A DNA stretch of 9,218 nucleotides from an uncultured Fimbriimonadales bacterium (GTDB lineage Bacteria > Armatimonadota > Fimbriimonadia > Fimbriimonadales > GBS-DC). Location of the stretch: contig CALGZO010000283.1 of assembly GCA_937934465.1 (NCBI GenBank), positions 1-9,218 on the forward strand, written 5' to 3'. The notes under the pieces are model-generated. The model was not told the origin of the DNA, did no database searches, and saw nothing but the letters and a program-made list of their open reading frames with translations. Both the position numbers and the translations under genes were made by a program. Below are positions 1-7,222 of this stretch, one piece after another. The stretch's first letter is position 1; each line of letters begins with the position of its first letter.

Positions 1-69
1 TGGTACGCAGGCGTCTACAAGCCCGTCGCTGAGTTGTGCTGGTTTGAACCTAGGCCGCCGTTCGACTGA
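1..69 (+). CDS. C-terminal end of an unidentified protein (5' truncated)
   Basis: Frame 1 is open from the first base to a TGA at 67-69 and encodes 22 residues, beginning WYAGVYKPV and ending EPRPPFD. The composition is protein-like (aromatics, a VYKPV stretch, a proline-rich end), and no gene starts upstream within the next 95 bases, so this is most likely the tail of a gene entering from the left. The fragment is too short to name a family. It could also be a chance open stretch. Confidence 0.4.
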   Translation, partial: WYAGVYKPVAELCWFEPRPPFD

Positions 70-80
70 GTTTTCCTTGT

Positions 81-143
81 GCTGGCGACGCACGCAGGTG
101 TGACGGCTTTCCCGCTATTGCACCTGTTTAGCACAGTGCCAGC
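81..143. repeat. Nested inverted repeats (possible structured RNA or terminator region)
   Basis: Two complementary pairs are nested: GCTGGC at 81-86 pairs with GCCAGC at 138-143, and inside it CAGGTG at 95-100 pairs with CACCTG at 121-126. They lie just after the stop of the leftmost gene fragment and before the small ORF at 168. This could be a 3' UTR structure or a leader element. The stems are only six base pairs each with unpaired stretches between them, no T-run follows, and I recognise no riboswitch class, so the assignment is tentative. Confidence 0.22.
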
Positions 144-167
144 GTCTCAAGTGTAATTCCGCGCGCT

Positions 168-326
168 ATGCCAAGCGACTACTTGCCGTTGCTCATACTT
201 TTCATTATCGCGGCGGTTGTCGCCGCGGCGATAGCGGGCACGGCGAAGCAATCGCCCCCGTCTTCGTGGCTGCGCGGGTTGGGCGCGGTGGCGTGCCCTG
301 CGCGGCAGGCAAGCCGTCGGGGTTAA
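168..326 (+). CDS. Possible small single-span membrane protein
   Basis: An ATG at 168 opens a 52-codon frame ending in TAA at 324-326. Residues about 5-25 (YLPLLILFIIAAVVAAAIAG) form one convincing transmembrane helix, followed by a short polar tail rich in Ser, Pro and Arg. There is no clear Shine-Dalgarno before the ATG, and the frame is short, which lowers confidence. The first ~24 residues resemble the N-terminus of NuoA (complex I subunit A), whose first helix often follows a YLP motif, but nothing of the rest of NuoA follows in any frame. It could therefore be a stand-alone small membrane protein, a decayed NuoA start, or a chance ORF. Confidence 0.32.
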   Translation: MPSDYLPLLILFIIAAVVAAAIAGTAKQSPPSSWLRGLGAVACPARQASRRG

Positions 327-422
327 TGCGATTGGAGGATTAGGGCTGTGCGGGGGGCGTTGGCGATTGGAGTGGGCAGCTCCCCCCGCGGTGTAGGCAA
401 TTATACCGCCGTTTGATTGGGG

Positions 423-428
423 TACTAT
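423..428 (+). promoter_or_regulatory. Candidate -10 element of a leaderless promoter for the dehydrogenase gene
   Basis: TACTAT at 423-428 fits the TAnnnT form of a -10 element and ends six bases before the ATG at 435, so transcription would start at or next to the start codon. No Shine-Dalgarno is present upstream of that ATG, which agrees with a leaderless message. The -35 position (about 400-405, AT-rich) is weak. The rest of 327-434 holds no gene; it contains three GATTGG copies (330-335, 365-370, 415-420). Confidence 0.4.
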
Positions 429-434
429 CTATGT

Positions 435-1469
435 ATGCGAGCGGTTCGTATCCATGCGTTTGGCGGCGCGGAGCAACTGATTTACGAGGAGAGCGTGCCT
501 GAACCTGAAGTGGGCGCAGGCGAAGTGAAGGTGCGCGTGCGTGCGTGCGCCCTGAACCACTTAGACATCTGGGTGCGCAATGGCATCCCCGCCTACAAGA
601 CGCCCCTGCCACACATTTTGGGCAGCGACATCGCAGGCGAAGTGGCGGAGGTAGGCGAAGGCGTGCGCGGCTGGGGCGTAGGCGACACAGTGATTCTGTA
701 TCCGATAGTGTCGTGTGGCAAGTGCCGATTCTGCAAGATGGGGCGCGAGAATCTGTGTCAGGAGGTGCAGGTGATAGGCGCACACTGTGCAGGCGGCTAC
801 GCGGAGTATATCGTCGTGCCCGAACGCAACCTGCTCCACAAACCCGCCAACCTGAGTTTTGAGGCGGCGGCGGCGTTCCCGCTGGTGTTCCTGACCGCGT
901 GGCATATGCTGATTGCCAAAGCCCGCCTGCAGCCGGGCGAATGGGTGCTGGTGATGGGCGGCGGCAGCGGCGTGGGCAGCGCGGCTATCCAAATCGCGAA
1001 ACTGCGCGGCGCACTGGTGATTGCTACCGCTGGCAACGAGGCGAAACTGGAGCGATGCCGCGCACTCGGCGCAGACTTCACCGTCAACCACAGCGACCCC
1101 GAATGGCACAAGCAAGTGCGCGCCGCCACCGAAGGCGAGGGCGTCGATGTGGTGTTCGAACATGTCGGGCAGGCGGTGTTCGACGCTTGCATCCGCCTGC
1201 TCAATAAGGGAGGACGACTGGTCACCTGTGGCGCGACCACTGGCGGCGCAGCGCAGTTCGATATCCGCTATGTGTTCAGCCGCGAGCTGGAGATTCTGGG
1301 AACCTACATCGGCACACGCGCCGAGCTGGAGCAACTGTTGCCTCACATGGTTTCGGGCAGGCTGCAGCCCATCGTCGACAGCGTGTTCGACCTGCGCGAG
1401 GCGCGCGCCGCCCACGAGAAACTGGAGCGCCGCGACTTCTTCGGCAAAATCGTCCTGCATATCCCCTAA
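435..1469 (+). CDS. Zinc-binding medium-chain dehydrogenase/reductase (alcohol dehydrogenase-like)
   Basis: This 344-residue cytoplasmic oxidoreductase of the medium-chain dehydrogenase/reductase superfamily has the usual length. The N-terminal GroES-like domain carries the four structural-zinc cysteines (C94, C97, C100, C108 in CGKCRFCKMGRENLC) and a GSDIAGEV motif near 63-70. The Rossmann domain follows with GGGSGVG at 175-181 for NAD(P) binding. The usual catalytic-zinc ligands look altered: the first-ligand region reads ACALNHLDIW with Asn near the ligand position, and the later Cys falls in FPLVFLTAW with no Cys. It may thus be a quinone reductase/enoyl reductase-type enzyme lacking catalytic zinc; the substrate cannot be read from sequence. 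The ATG at 435 was chosen over an in-frame TTG at 417 because alignment with the family begins at MRAVRI and a -10-like TACTAT sits inside the longer version. The DUF1854 gene follows after 11 bases and is probably co-transcribed. Confidence 0.9.
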   Translation: MRAVRIHAFGGAEQLIYEESVPEPEVGAGEVKVRVRACALNHLDIWVRNGIPAYKTPLPHILGSDIAGEVAEVGEGVRGWGVGDTVILYPIVSCGKCRFCKMGRENLCQEVQVIGAHCAGGYAEYIVVPERNLLHKPANLSFEAAAAFPLVFLTAWHMLIAKARLQPGEWVLVMGGGSGVGSAAIQIAKLRGALVIATAGNEAKLERCRALGADFTVNHSDPEWHKQVRAATEGEGVDVVFEHVGQAVFDACIRLLNKGGRLVTCGATTGGAAQFDIRYVFSRELEILGTYIGTRAELEQLLPHMVSGRLQPIVDSVFDLREARAAHEKLERRDFFGKIVLHIP

Positions 1470-1480
1470 CGAGGCGCACG

Positions 1481-1996
1481 ATGACTCCCAACCTCAACAT
1501 CCGCTGGTTAGACCCCACTGCCGTCGTGATTGAGCGCATGCCCGACAGCGTGGCGGTGCGCATCCGCCTGCCCAACGGCGAGGTGTATGAAGATGTGCAG
1601 TTCGCGCGGGCGTTCCCCCTCTCGCACGCGCAGGGCTATGTGAGCGTGCTGAAACGCGAGGAACGCGACAAACTCGTCGAGGTGGGGATGTTCCGCACGC
1701 TGGAGGGTATGCCCGAACCCTCACGGCAGATTCTGGAAGAGGAGTTAGACCGACGCTACTTCACGCCCACCATCACGAAAATCCACGCGCTCACCGAAGA
1801 GTACGGGCAACACCGCTGGGAAGTGGAGACTGATCGCGGCGAGCGCGTGTTCTATGTGCGCAACTGGCGCGACAATGTGCATGAACTCTCGCCCGTGCGC
1901 TACCTCATCGTGGCGATTGACGGCAGCCGCTACGAAATCCAAGACATCGACGCGCTCGACGCCCAAAGCCGCGCGTGGCTCGATAAACTCGGCTGA
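1481..1996 (+). CDS. DUF1854 domain protein
   Basis: The 171-residue soluble protein matches the DUF1854 pattern along its whole length: an ARAFPLS segment (43-48), a VSVL strand, an acidic EEELDRRYFTPTI segment (86-98), the signature WEVETDRGER (113-122), an LIVAIDGSRYEI strand pair (142-153) and the closing LDAQSRAWLDK (159-169). The biochemical role is unknown. From memory, members in other bacteria are encoded beside cyanophycin synthetase genes or carried on ABC transporters, hence the name cyanophycin metabolism-associated DUF1854 protein. Neither partner is in this window, although argC lies two genes downstream. It has a GAGG Shine-Dalgarno-like sequence eight bases before the ATG and sits 11 bases after the dehydrogenase, suggesting one transcript. 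No signal peptide or membrane span is visible. Confidence 0.8.
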   Translation: MTPNLNIRWLDPTAVVIERMPDSVAVRIRLPNGEVYEDVQFARAFPLSHAQGYVSVLKREERDKLVEVGMFRTLEGMPEPSRQILEEELDRRYFTPTITKIHALTEEYGQHRWEVETDRGERVFYVRNWRDNVHELSPVRYLIVAIDGSRYEIQDIDALDAQSRAWLDKLG

Positions 1997-2011
1997 CCGC
2001 GCGACTTTGGG

Positions 2012-2017
2012 TATCCT
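2012..2017 (+). promoter_or_regulatory. Weak candidate -10 for the eRF1-like/argC operon
   Basis: TATCCT at 2012-2017 lies in the 60-base gap after the DUF1854 gene, within a small palindrome CCTATAGG (2015-2022). No good -35 is present at the right distance (CTGACC at 1993-1998 is 13 bases away). It would give a leader of about 30 bases. The downstream genes could also be read through from the dehydrogenase promoter, since no terminator hairpin is seen in this gap. Confidence 0.28.
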
Positions 2018-2044
2018 ATAGGGGGGCGGGCGGAGACGGAGTAC

Positions 2045-2049
2045 GGAGG
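2045..2049 (+). promoter_or_regulatory. Strong Shine-Dalgarno of the eRF1-like gene
   Basis: GGAGG lies seven bases before the ATG at 2057. It fixes the start of the eRF1-like gene and contrasts with argC, which has no such site and probably depends on coupling. Confidence 0.8.
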
Positions 2050-2056
2050 TTCAACG

Positions 2057-3250
2057 ATGCAGAACACTTTAGAAACGCTCAAAAACTTTCAGTCGGAGCG
2101 ATACCTAACGACAAGTTTGTACCTGAGTTTGACGCCAGAGGAGCGCGCAGCGCGCCCGCCGATGTATCGCACGCGCCTCAAAACCTTAGTGAACCAACTT
2201 AGCCACTGGCTCGACGACCATCCGATGTCGGCGCAGGCGCGCGAATCGGTGCGTCAGGATTTCCAACGACTGGAATCGTATATCGAGGAGCCGTCGCACC
2301 TGCTGGGCGAGCACTCGCTGCCAGTGCGCGGTATCGCGGCGTTCGCATGCTCGGGCGAGGGGCTGTTCCAAACCGTGCTGCTGCCCTATGTGGAGCGCAA
2401 CACGCTGGTCGTCGACCAGACGCCCTATGTGCGACGCCTCTTCGCCGTCGAAGCCGACTTCGGCGTGAACCTTGTCGCCGTGTTCGACAACCGCGACGCC
2501 TACTTCTACCAAGTGGATATTCACGGGATCCAGCCGCTGGACGCCTTCAGCTTCATCAGCGACCGCGAGGTGCAGCCTCCGGGCGTTCACGGCGTGCGCA
2601 CGCCCAGCGGCATCACGGCGCAGCACGGCGTCGGCGAACGCAATATCCAGATGCTCAAACAGCACGAGCAACACCAGCACCTGCGCAAAATCGCCGAGAC
2701 CATCCGCGAGCTGCGCCGCGCCCACCCGTTCGACCGACTCATCATCGCTGCGCCTGACGAACTCGCCAACGCCTTCCCCAGCTACCTGCACGATTATGTG
2801 CGCCGCGCCTACGCTGGCAGGATTCAGGCGCACGATAAGATGCCCATCAACCAAATCTACGAGCGCGTGCTCGATCGGCTGACGGCGTTAGACCTGGAAG
2901 GCGAGGCGGGCTTGCTGAACGCGCTGAACGAGGCAACGCCCTCGCTGAAAGCCGTTGGACTGCCCGCCGTGCTGCGCGCCTTAGAGTGGGGCAATGTGCG
3001 CGTGCTGCTCTACGACACGGAGTTCACGCACCCAGGCGTCGTGTTCTACCCCTCGAAACTGATAGGCATTGACCCCAACGCCGCGCCTGAAGGCACGGTC
3101 TCCGTGTGGAAGATGCCCGATATTGTGGACACTGTGCTGGAGCGTGCGTTGGAGCAGGGCGCACAGGTGGAGGCGGTGCATGGCGACGCGCGCGCTCAGA
3201 TTCAAGGCGTGAGCGCGCTGCTGCGCTACCCGATGAGCGAGTCGGTATGA
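2057..3250 (+). CDS. Bacterial eRF1/Pelota-like protein (baeRF family; Balon-related)
   Basis: The 397-residue cytoplasmic protein shows the three-part layout of the bacterial archaeo-eukaryotic release-factor-like (baeRF) families. An N-terminal domain has helical residues 25-80 and the strand segment RGIAAFACSGEGLF (91-104) with the VDQTPYVRRL motif (119-128). A middle domain of the RNase H/eRF1 domain 2 type spans about 137-275 (VNLVAVFDNRDAYFY, then the amphipathic helix HLRKIAETIRELRR). A C-terminal L7Ae-like domain spans about 296-391 (VRVLLYD, GTVSVWKMPDIVDTVLERALEQGAQVEAV and the closing GVSALLRYP typical of eRF1 domain 3). The peptide-release GGQ motif is absent; the equivalent region reads SGITAQHGVGERN. 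That argues against a true release factor and fits ribosome rescue or hibernation roles, as described for Balon. Function remains inferred. The stop overlaps the argC start in ATGA. Which baeRF subfamily it belongs to was not determined. Confidence 0.75.
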   Translation: MQNTLETLKNFQSERYLTTSLYLSLTPEERAARPPMYRTRLKTLVNQLSHWLDDHPMSAQARESVRQDFQRLESYIEEPSHLLGEHSLPVRGIAAFACSGEGLFQTVLLPYVERNTLVVDQTPYVRRLFAVEADFGVNLVAVFDNRDAYFYQVDIHGIQPLDAFSFISDREVQPPGVHGVRTPSGITAQHGVGERNIQMLKQHEQHQHLRKIAETIRELRRAHPFDRLIIAAPDELANAFPSYLHDYVRRAYAGRIQAHDKMPINQIYERVLDRLTALDLEGEAGLLNALNEATPSLKAVGLPAVLRALEWGNVRVLLYDTEFTHPGVVFYPSKLIGIDPNAAPEGTVSVWKMPDIVDTVLERALEQGAQVEAVHGDARAQIQGVSALLRYPMSESV

Positions 3251-4293
3251 TACGCATCGGCGTCGTCGGCGCGACAGGCTACACGGGCGGCGAGCTGGCG
3301 CGCTTGCTCAGTGGGCATCCGCGCGCACAGATTACCGCGCTGGTCTCGCGCTCGGAGGCGGGCAAGCCCATCGCAACTGTGTTGCCTCATCTGCAGGGAC
3401 TGTCGCTGCCGACGCTGAGCGGCTATGACCCCGACGCGCTCGCGGCTCAGTGCGAGATTGTCTTTCTGGCAGGTGAAACGGGCTTTGCGATGGACCATGC
3501 GCCCGAACTGCTGTCGCGCGGGCTGAAGGTGATCGACCTCTCCGCCGATTTCCGCCTCAAAAGCCCTGCCGACTTCGCCGAATGGTACGGCAAGCCGCAC
3601 ACAGCCCCCGAGCTGCTGCAAGAGGCGTTGTACGGGCTGCCCGAGCTCGCGCCTGCTGACGCCTACAGCAGAGCTCGGCTGATTGCGAACCCCGGCTGCT
3701 ACCCCACTGCGGCGGGGCTGGCGCTCGCGCCCCTGATACAAGCAGGGCTGGCGGAACCCCAACGCGTCATCATCGACGCCAAGTCGGGCGTGTCGGGCGC
3801 AGGACGCTCGCGAATCAGCGTGGAGTACCTCTTCACCGAGCTGGACGAGAACTTCAAAGCCTACGGCGTGGAGCGACACCGCCACACGCCCGAAATCGAG
3901 CAGACGCTCAGCCATCTGTGCGGGCAACCTGTGCGCGTGCGCTTCACGCCCCACCTGGCTCCGATGACGCGCGGCATCCTCTGCACCGCCTACGCCCCAC
4001 TGACGCAGCCAATCCGCGCGGAACGCCTACACGCGCTCTATGCCGATTACTACGCCCGTCAGCCGTTTGTCATCGTGCGTCCACTGGGTGAATACCCCGC
4101 CACGCGCGAAGTGTACGGCTCCAACCGCTGCGACATCGGGCTGACCGTCGACTCACGCACGCAAACGGCTGTGATTATCAGCGCAATAGACAACCTCGTC
4201 AAAGGCGCGGCAGGGCAAGCCATTCAGAACATGAACCTGATGTTCGGATTGGACGCGACCACAGGGCTGCCGATTGCGGGCGTTCTGCCCTGA
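3247..4293 (+). CDS. argC: N-acetyl-gamma-glutamyl-phosphate reductase
   Basis: ArgC reduces N-acetyl-glutamyl-5-phosphate to the semialdehyde with NADPH, the third step of arginine (ornithine) biosynthesis, in the cytoplasm. The 348-residue product has the N-terminal nucleotide-binding GATGYTG (8-14), the DLSADFRL motif (97-104), the active-site cysteine C151 in IANPGCYPTAAG, the AKSGVSGAGR loop (178-187), the conserved HRHTPEIEQ (211-219) and the C-terminal DNLVKGAAGQAIQNMNLM signature (315-332), so all catalytic elements are present. The ATG at 3247 was chosen because the family starts at MIRIGVVGATG; a longer frame from 3106 only runs through the upstream gene. The start overlaps the eRF1-like stop (ATGA) and lacks a clear Shine-Dalgarno, indicating translational coupling. 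A minor oddity is FLAGETGFAMD (73-83) where many ArgC proteins read FLALPHGVS. No other arg genes are in the window. Confidence 0.96.
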   Translation: MIRIGVVGATGYTGGELARLLSGHPRAQITALVSRSEAGKPIATVLPHLQGLSLPTLSGYDPDALAAQCEIVFLAGETGFAMDHAPELLSRGLKVIDLSADFRLKSPADFAEWYGKPHTAPELLQEALYGLPELAPADAYSRARLIANPGCYPTAAGLALAPLIQAGLAEPQRVIIDAKSGVSGAGRSRISVEYLFTELDENFKAYGVERHRHTPEIEQTLSHLCGQPVRVRFTPHLAPMTRGILCTAYAPLTQPIRAERLHALYADYYARQPFVIVRPLGEYPATREVYGSNRCDIGLTVDSRTQTAVIISAIDNLVKGAAGQAIQNMNLMFGLDATTGLPIAGVLP

Positions 4294-4319
4294 GCGGCTC
4301 AAGGCTGTGCGCACGGACG

Positions 4320-7205
4320 CTATCCGATTCTATGCTCGCCTGCGCCGTACTCCGTTTCGCCCAGCACGGCGGTGTAGCCCTCTGGCACAGTGATATGCCC
4401 GCGCACGCCCCCGTCGGACTGCTCCAGCGCGAATCGGAGCACGCCCTCGGGCAGGGGTAGCGCGCCATACGCCCAACGCAGGTCGCCTAAGAACGGGTTC
4501 AAGGCGAACCGTTTCCAGCTTGGCGCCAACGGCGACGCGCCCAGCACCGTGATAGGCAGGAAGTAGGCGGGCGCAGCGCTCCACGCATGGCAGTGGCTGC
4601 GCGTGAAGAACTCGGTCGTGTGCGCTTGCAGGGGACTGCTCACACGCTCGCCGTTGAACTGCTCCCAGCAAGCGACTGCGCCCATCGCCAGCATGTAGCC
4701 CCAATCCGCGCGGATACGCTCCAAAATCGCCTGACGGCGGTTCAAGCTGTATAGCGTCTCCAGCAGGAACGCGGTCATAAACGGGCTGCCAATCTGCACG
4801 AAGCCTTCGGGCGGGTGTTCCAGATACCCTTCCAGAATCGCGCGTCGTTCAGGCGTGGGCACATCGCATAGCAGCGCAACCACTTGGGTCTGGATGCTGA
4901 ACACAGAGCTTTGCGAGCCGTCGCGCTTGAGGCAATCGGTGTAGGCGCGTTGGGCGTCGTTCCACAGGCGCGCGTTGATAGCCGTGCGCAACTCGCTCGC
5001 CCACGCACGCCAAGTGGTCGCCAAGCTCGGCTCGCCCAGCGCGTCGGCGAGCTTGGCTGTATCGTCCCACACGCGCGCCAGCCACATATTCTGATGGCTC
5101 ACCACGCCCTCGCTCGGCGTGTCCATCGGCGCCCAGTCGAGCATGTTCCACGCCGTGATTTCCAGCAAGCCGTCCGAGTTCAGATACTGTTCGTGCAGGG
5201 TTTGGTTCTGCTGCGCGATGTAGGGGAACACTGTGCGCACGAACTCCATGTCGCCCGTGAAGAGGTAATGCTCGTAGCAGGCGATTGCCCACAGCAGCGA
5301 CCACGCCGTGAGGATGTTGGGCCACGCGCTGGGCACTTGACTCTCCACCAGCGGCGATTGCCTGAGCGATTCGGCGGCGAGTATCAAGCATCGCCGTGCG
5401 AGCGCGTAATCGCCGAAGCCCGTGTAGGCGAAGAGCGCCTCGTTGCGGGCGTCGCCCACCCAGAAGGTCTGCTCGTAGGTCGGGCAGTCAATAAAAGTAT
5501 CCTCGCTGCACAGGCGCACCGTCTCGCGCGAGAGTTCGTAAATCTGGTTCAGCAGCGGGTCGGAGCAGACGAACGCGCCGCGATTCTCGTAAGGGTAGAC
5601 GCTGTGCAAGCAGGTGACGCGACGCAGGCGCACAGGCTCCGTCGCGCCGTCGGGGAAACGCATCGTGAGCGTGGCGTACCGAAAGCCGCGCTTGACCACG
5701 CTGAAGAACCGCTGCCAACCCCGCCGCGTGATGTACCGAAAAGTGTTGTTTAAATCAACCGTCCACTGCACCCGATCGGGAGCGACAGGGTCTACATACT
5801 CGAAGCCGTTGAAGTCGATTATCACGCCCGGCGGCGCTTCGAGTTCCAGCTCCACATAGCCGTACACTTCGCGCTGCCAATCGAGTCGCAGCTCCACATC
5901 GCCCGTCTGCGCGGGGTGAACCACTGTGTAGTCGTCGACGGTGTGGATGCAGGCGTAGGAATGCTCGACGCGAGGCGTTTCGGGGGTGGGCGTGCTGCGC
6001 GTGGTGAGGGCGAACACGGGCGCGCGGGCGATATGCATCGGATCGAAACTGCGCGCCTTGAGGTGATGGCGCAGGTCGCTCACGGCGCGGGCGGCGCGGG
6101 CTTGCTCGTAGCCCTCAATATCGCCATTGAACGGTCCAATCACAATCCATGGGTAGTCGGCGCGTTCCATCAGAGGGTTGAGGAACTGCACAGGCGCGTC
6201 GGCGGGCGCACTGACGACGATGTAGCGGAACCAGTCGTGATACCAGCGCGAGACATCGAGGGTCAGCAAGTTCGAGCCTGCCTGCAGGTGCAATCTGTGT
6301 ATCCCGTCCACGCGCGGGGCGACCTCGCCGTTCAGACGCACTTCCGTCTCAAGCAGTCCGTGATGCACATCGTCGATGTAGAGCGTGCAGGGCGCGTCGG
6401 CGCGGATTTCAGTCGCCACGATGCCCGATAGCACGCGCGGGCTTGCCGAGAGGTCGTCAGGCGCGAGGTAGGGCTTGAGATCGAACGCCCACGCAGCCAG
6501 CGGCGGCTGTACCACCCGTGCGCGCTCGATGACTTTCGGCTGGATTGGCTCCAGCGTGAGGAACGGGATGGGACGGGGCAGCAGCTCGCCCCACGGCGCG
6601 CAGCCTGCCTCGCCAATCTCGACCGCCTCGTTCCACTCGTAATCGTCGTAGCGAGGGAGCGTCCAGTCGCCCATCGCGCGTCGGGCGTCGTAAAGCTCAT
6701 CGAACCCCAGTTGGCACGACATCCGCGCCGTCGCCCGTTCAAACGCGGGGTGGGGCACATTCAGCCAGCTCGCGTCGGAAGCGGCTACCACCTTGCCGTC
6801 GCACTCGACCTGCGCAATCAGCCCGCCGCGCCCCCTGCCACGCACATAGTCGTTCTGAAATGTACCGATGCCATGATGATGCACCAGCACGGCAACGGCG
6901 TTTAACCCCTCGTGTGCGTACTGGGTCAGGTCGTGCAGGTCGTAGTACCACCGTCCGTAGAAGGCGCGTATGGGACCGTGCCCTATCAGCTCGCCGTTGA
7001 ACCACAGGGTATAGCGGGTATCCGCGCTGAGGGCGACCAACACTTTGCTGAAGCCGCGACTCAGTTGGAACTCTTTGCGCACGCACCAGTAGAAGTTGCG
7101 CGGGGCAGGCTCGCCCGGCGACCAAATCCAACGCGCTCGCCAGTTCATAGACCAAGAACTTTCGCCCCACGCAAGGCGATTCCTGCTGAAAATCACCTTA
7201 ACCAT
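4320..7205 (-). CDS. GH78-type alpha-L-rhamnosidase-like glycoside hydrolase
   Basis: This 961-residue protein has the layout of GH78 inverting alpha-L-rhamnosidases. It starts with a beta-sandwich (about 24-135, WIWSPGEPAPRNFYW, then SADTRYTLWFNGELIGHGP), continues with further beta domains to about 530, an (alpha/alpha)6 barrel from about 540 to 885 and a C-terminal beta domain (about 886-955). In the barrel, DCPTYEQTFWVGDA places D573, E578 and D585 with the spacing of the conserved acidic residues of GH78 (general acid region), and E848 in ACWEQF fits the general base, followed by SHCHAWSAAPAYFL (870-883). It should remove terminal rhamnose or a related sugar from glycans; the exact substrate is uncertain. 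No signal peptide is seen, so it may act in the cytoplasm. The ATG at 7205 has only a weak AAGG; Met20 (start at 7148) is an alternative. It converges on argC with a 26-base gap. Confidence 0.88.
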   Translation of the reverse strand: MVKVIFSRNRLAWGESSWSMNWRARWIWSPGEPAPRNFYWCVRKEFQLSRGFSKVLVALSADTRYTLWFNGELIGHGPIRAFYGRWYYDLHDLTQYAHEGLNAVAVLVHHHGIGTFQNDYVRGRGRGGLIAQVECDGKVVAASDASWLNVPHPAFERATARMSCQLGFDELYDARRAMGDWTLPRYDDYEWNEAVEIGEAGCAPWGELLPRPIPFLTLEPIQPKVIERARVVQPPLAAWAFDLKPYLAPDDLSASPRVLSGIVATEIRADAPCTLYIDDVHHGLLETEVRLNGEVAPRVDGIHRLHLQAGSNLLTLDVSRWYHDWFRYIVVSAPADAPVQFLNPLMERADYPWIVIGPFNGDIEGYEQARAARAVSDLRHHLKARSFDPMHIARAPVFALTTRSTPTPETPRVEHSYACIHTVDDYTVVHPAQTGDVELRLDWQREVYGYVELELEAPPGVIIDFNGFEYVDPVAPDRVQWTVDLNNTFRYITRRGWQRFFSVVKRGFRYATLTMRFPDGATEPVRLRRVTCLHSVYPYENRGAFVCSDPLLNQIYELSRETVRLCSEDTFIDCPTYEQTFWVGDARNEALFAYTGFGDYALARRCLILAAESLRQSPLVESQVPSAWPNILTAWSLLWAIACYEHYLFTGDMEFVRTVFPYIAQQNQTLHEQYLNSDGLLEITAWNMLDWAPMDTPSEGVVSHQNMWLARVWDDTAKLADALGEPSLATTWRAWASELRTAINARLWNDAQRAYTDCLKRDGSQSSVFSIQTQVVALLCDVPTPERRAILEGYLEHPPEGFVQIGSPFMTAFLLETLYSLNRRQAILERIRADWGYMLAMGAVACWEQFNGERVSSPLQAHTTEFFTRSHCHAWSAAPAYFLPITVLGASPLAPSWKRFALNPFLGDLRWAYGALPLPEGVLRFALEQSDGGVRGHITVPEGYTAVLGETEYGAGEHRIG

Positions 7206-7222
7206 GCCTTAAGACTACAACA

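Noticed and set aside
340..783. Minus-strand 147-codon ORF upstream of and over the dehydrogenase start
   Set aside because: Arg/Pro/Cys-rich shadow product overlapping a confident gene, with no motif.
561..1460. Long minus-strand open frame (299 codons) opposite the dehydrogenase
   Set aside because: It mirrors a well-supported plus-strand gene in GC-rich DNA; its product is rich in His, Ala and Gln with no recognisable motif, and it has no ribosome-binding site.
3106..3246. N-terminal extension of argC
   Set aside because: The extension only re-reads the end of the eRF1-like gene in another frame and has a low-complexity Gly/Arg/Ala composition; ArgC homology begins at 3247.
2057..3250. 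True peptide-chain release factor for the eRF1-like protein
   Set aside because: The GGQ peptidyl hydrolysis motif and a NIKS-like stop-codon reading motif are both absent.
4294..4319. Terminator between the convergent argC and GH78 genes
   Set aside because: The 26-base gap contains no stable hairpin or T-run; any termination signal would have to lie inside the coding ends.
4884..5753. Long plus-strand open frame (289 codons) inside the GH78 gene
   Set aside because: Antisense shadow of conserved GH78 barrel motifs; the translated sequence is Arg/Ala/His-rich and matches no family I know.
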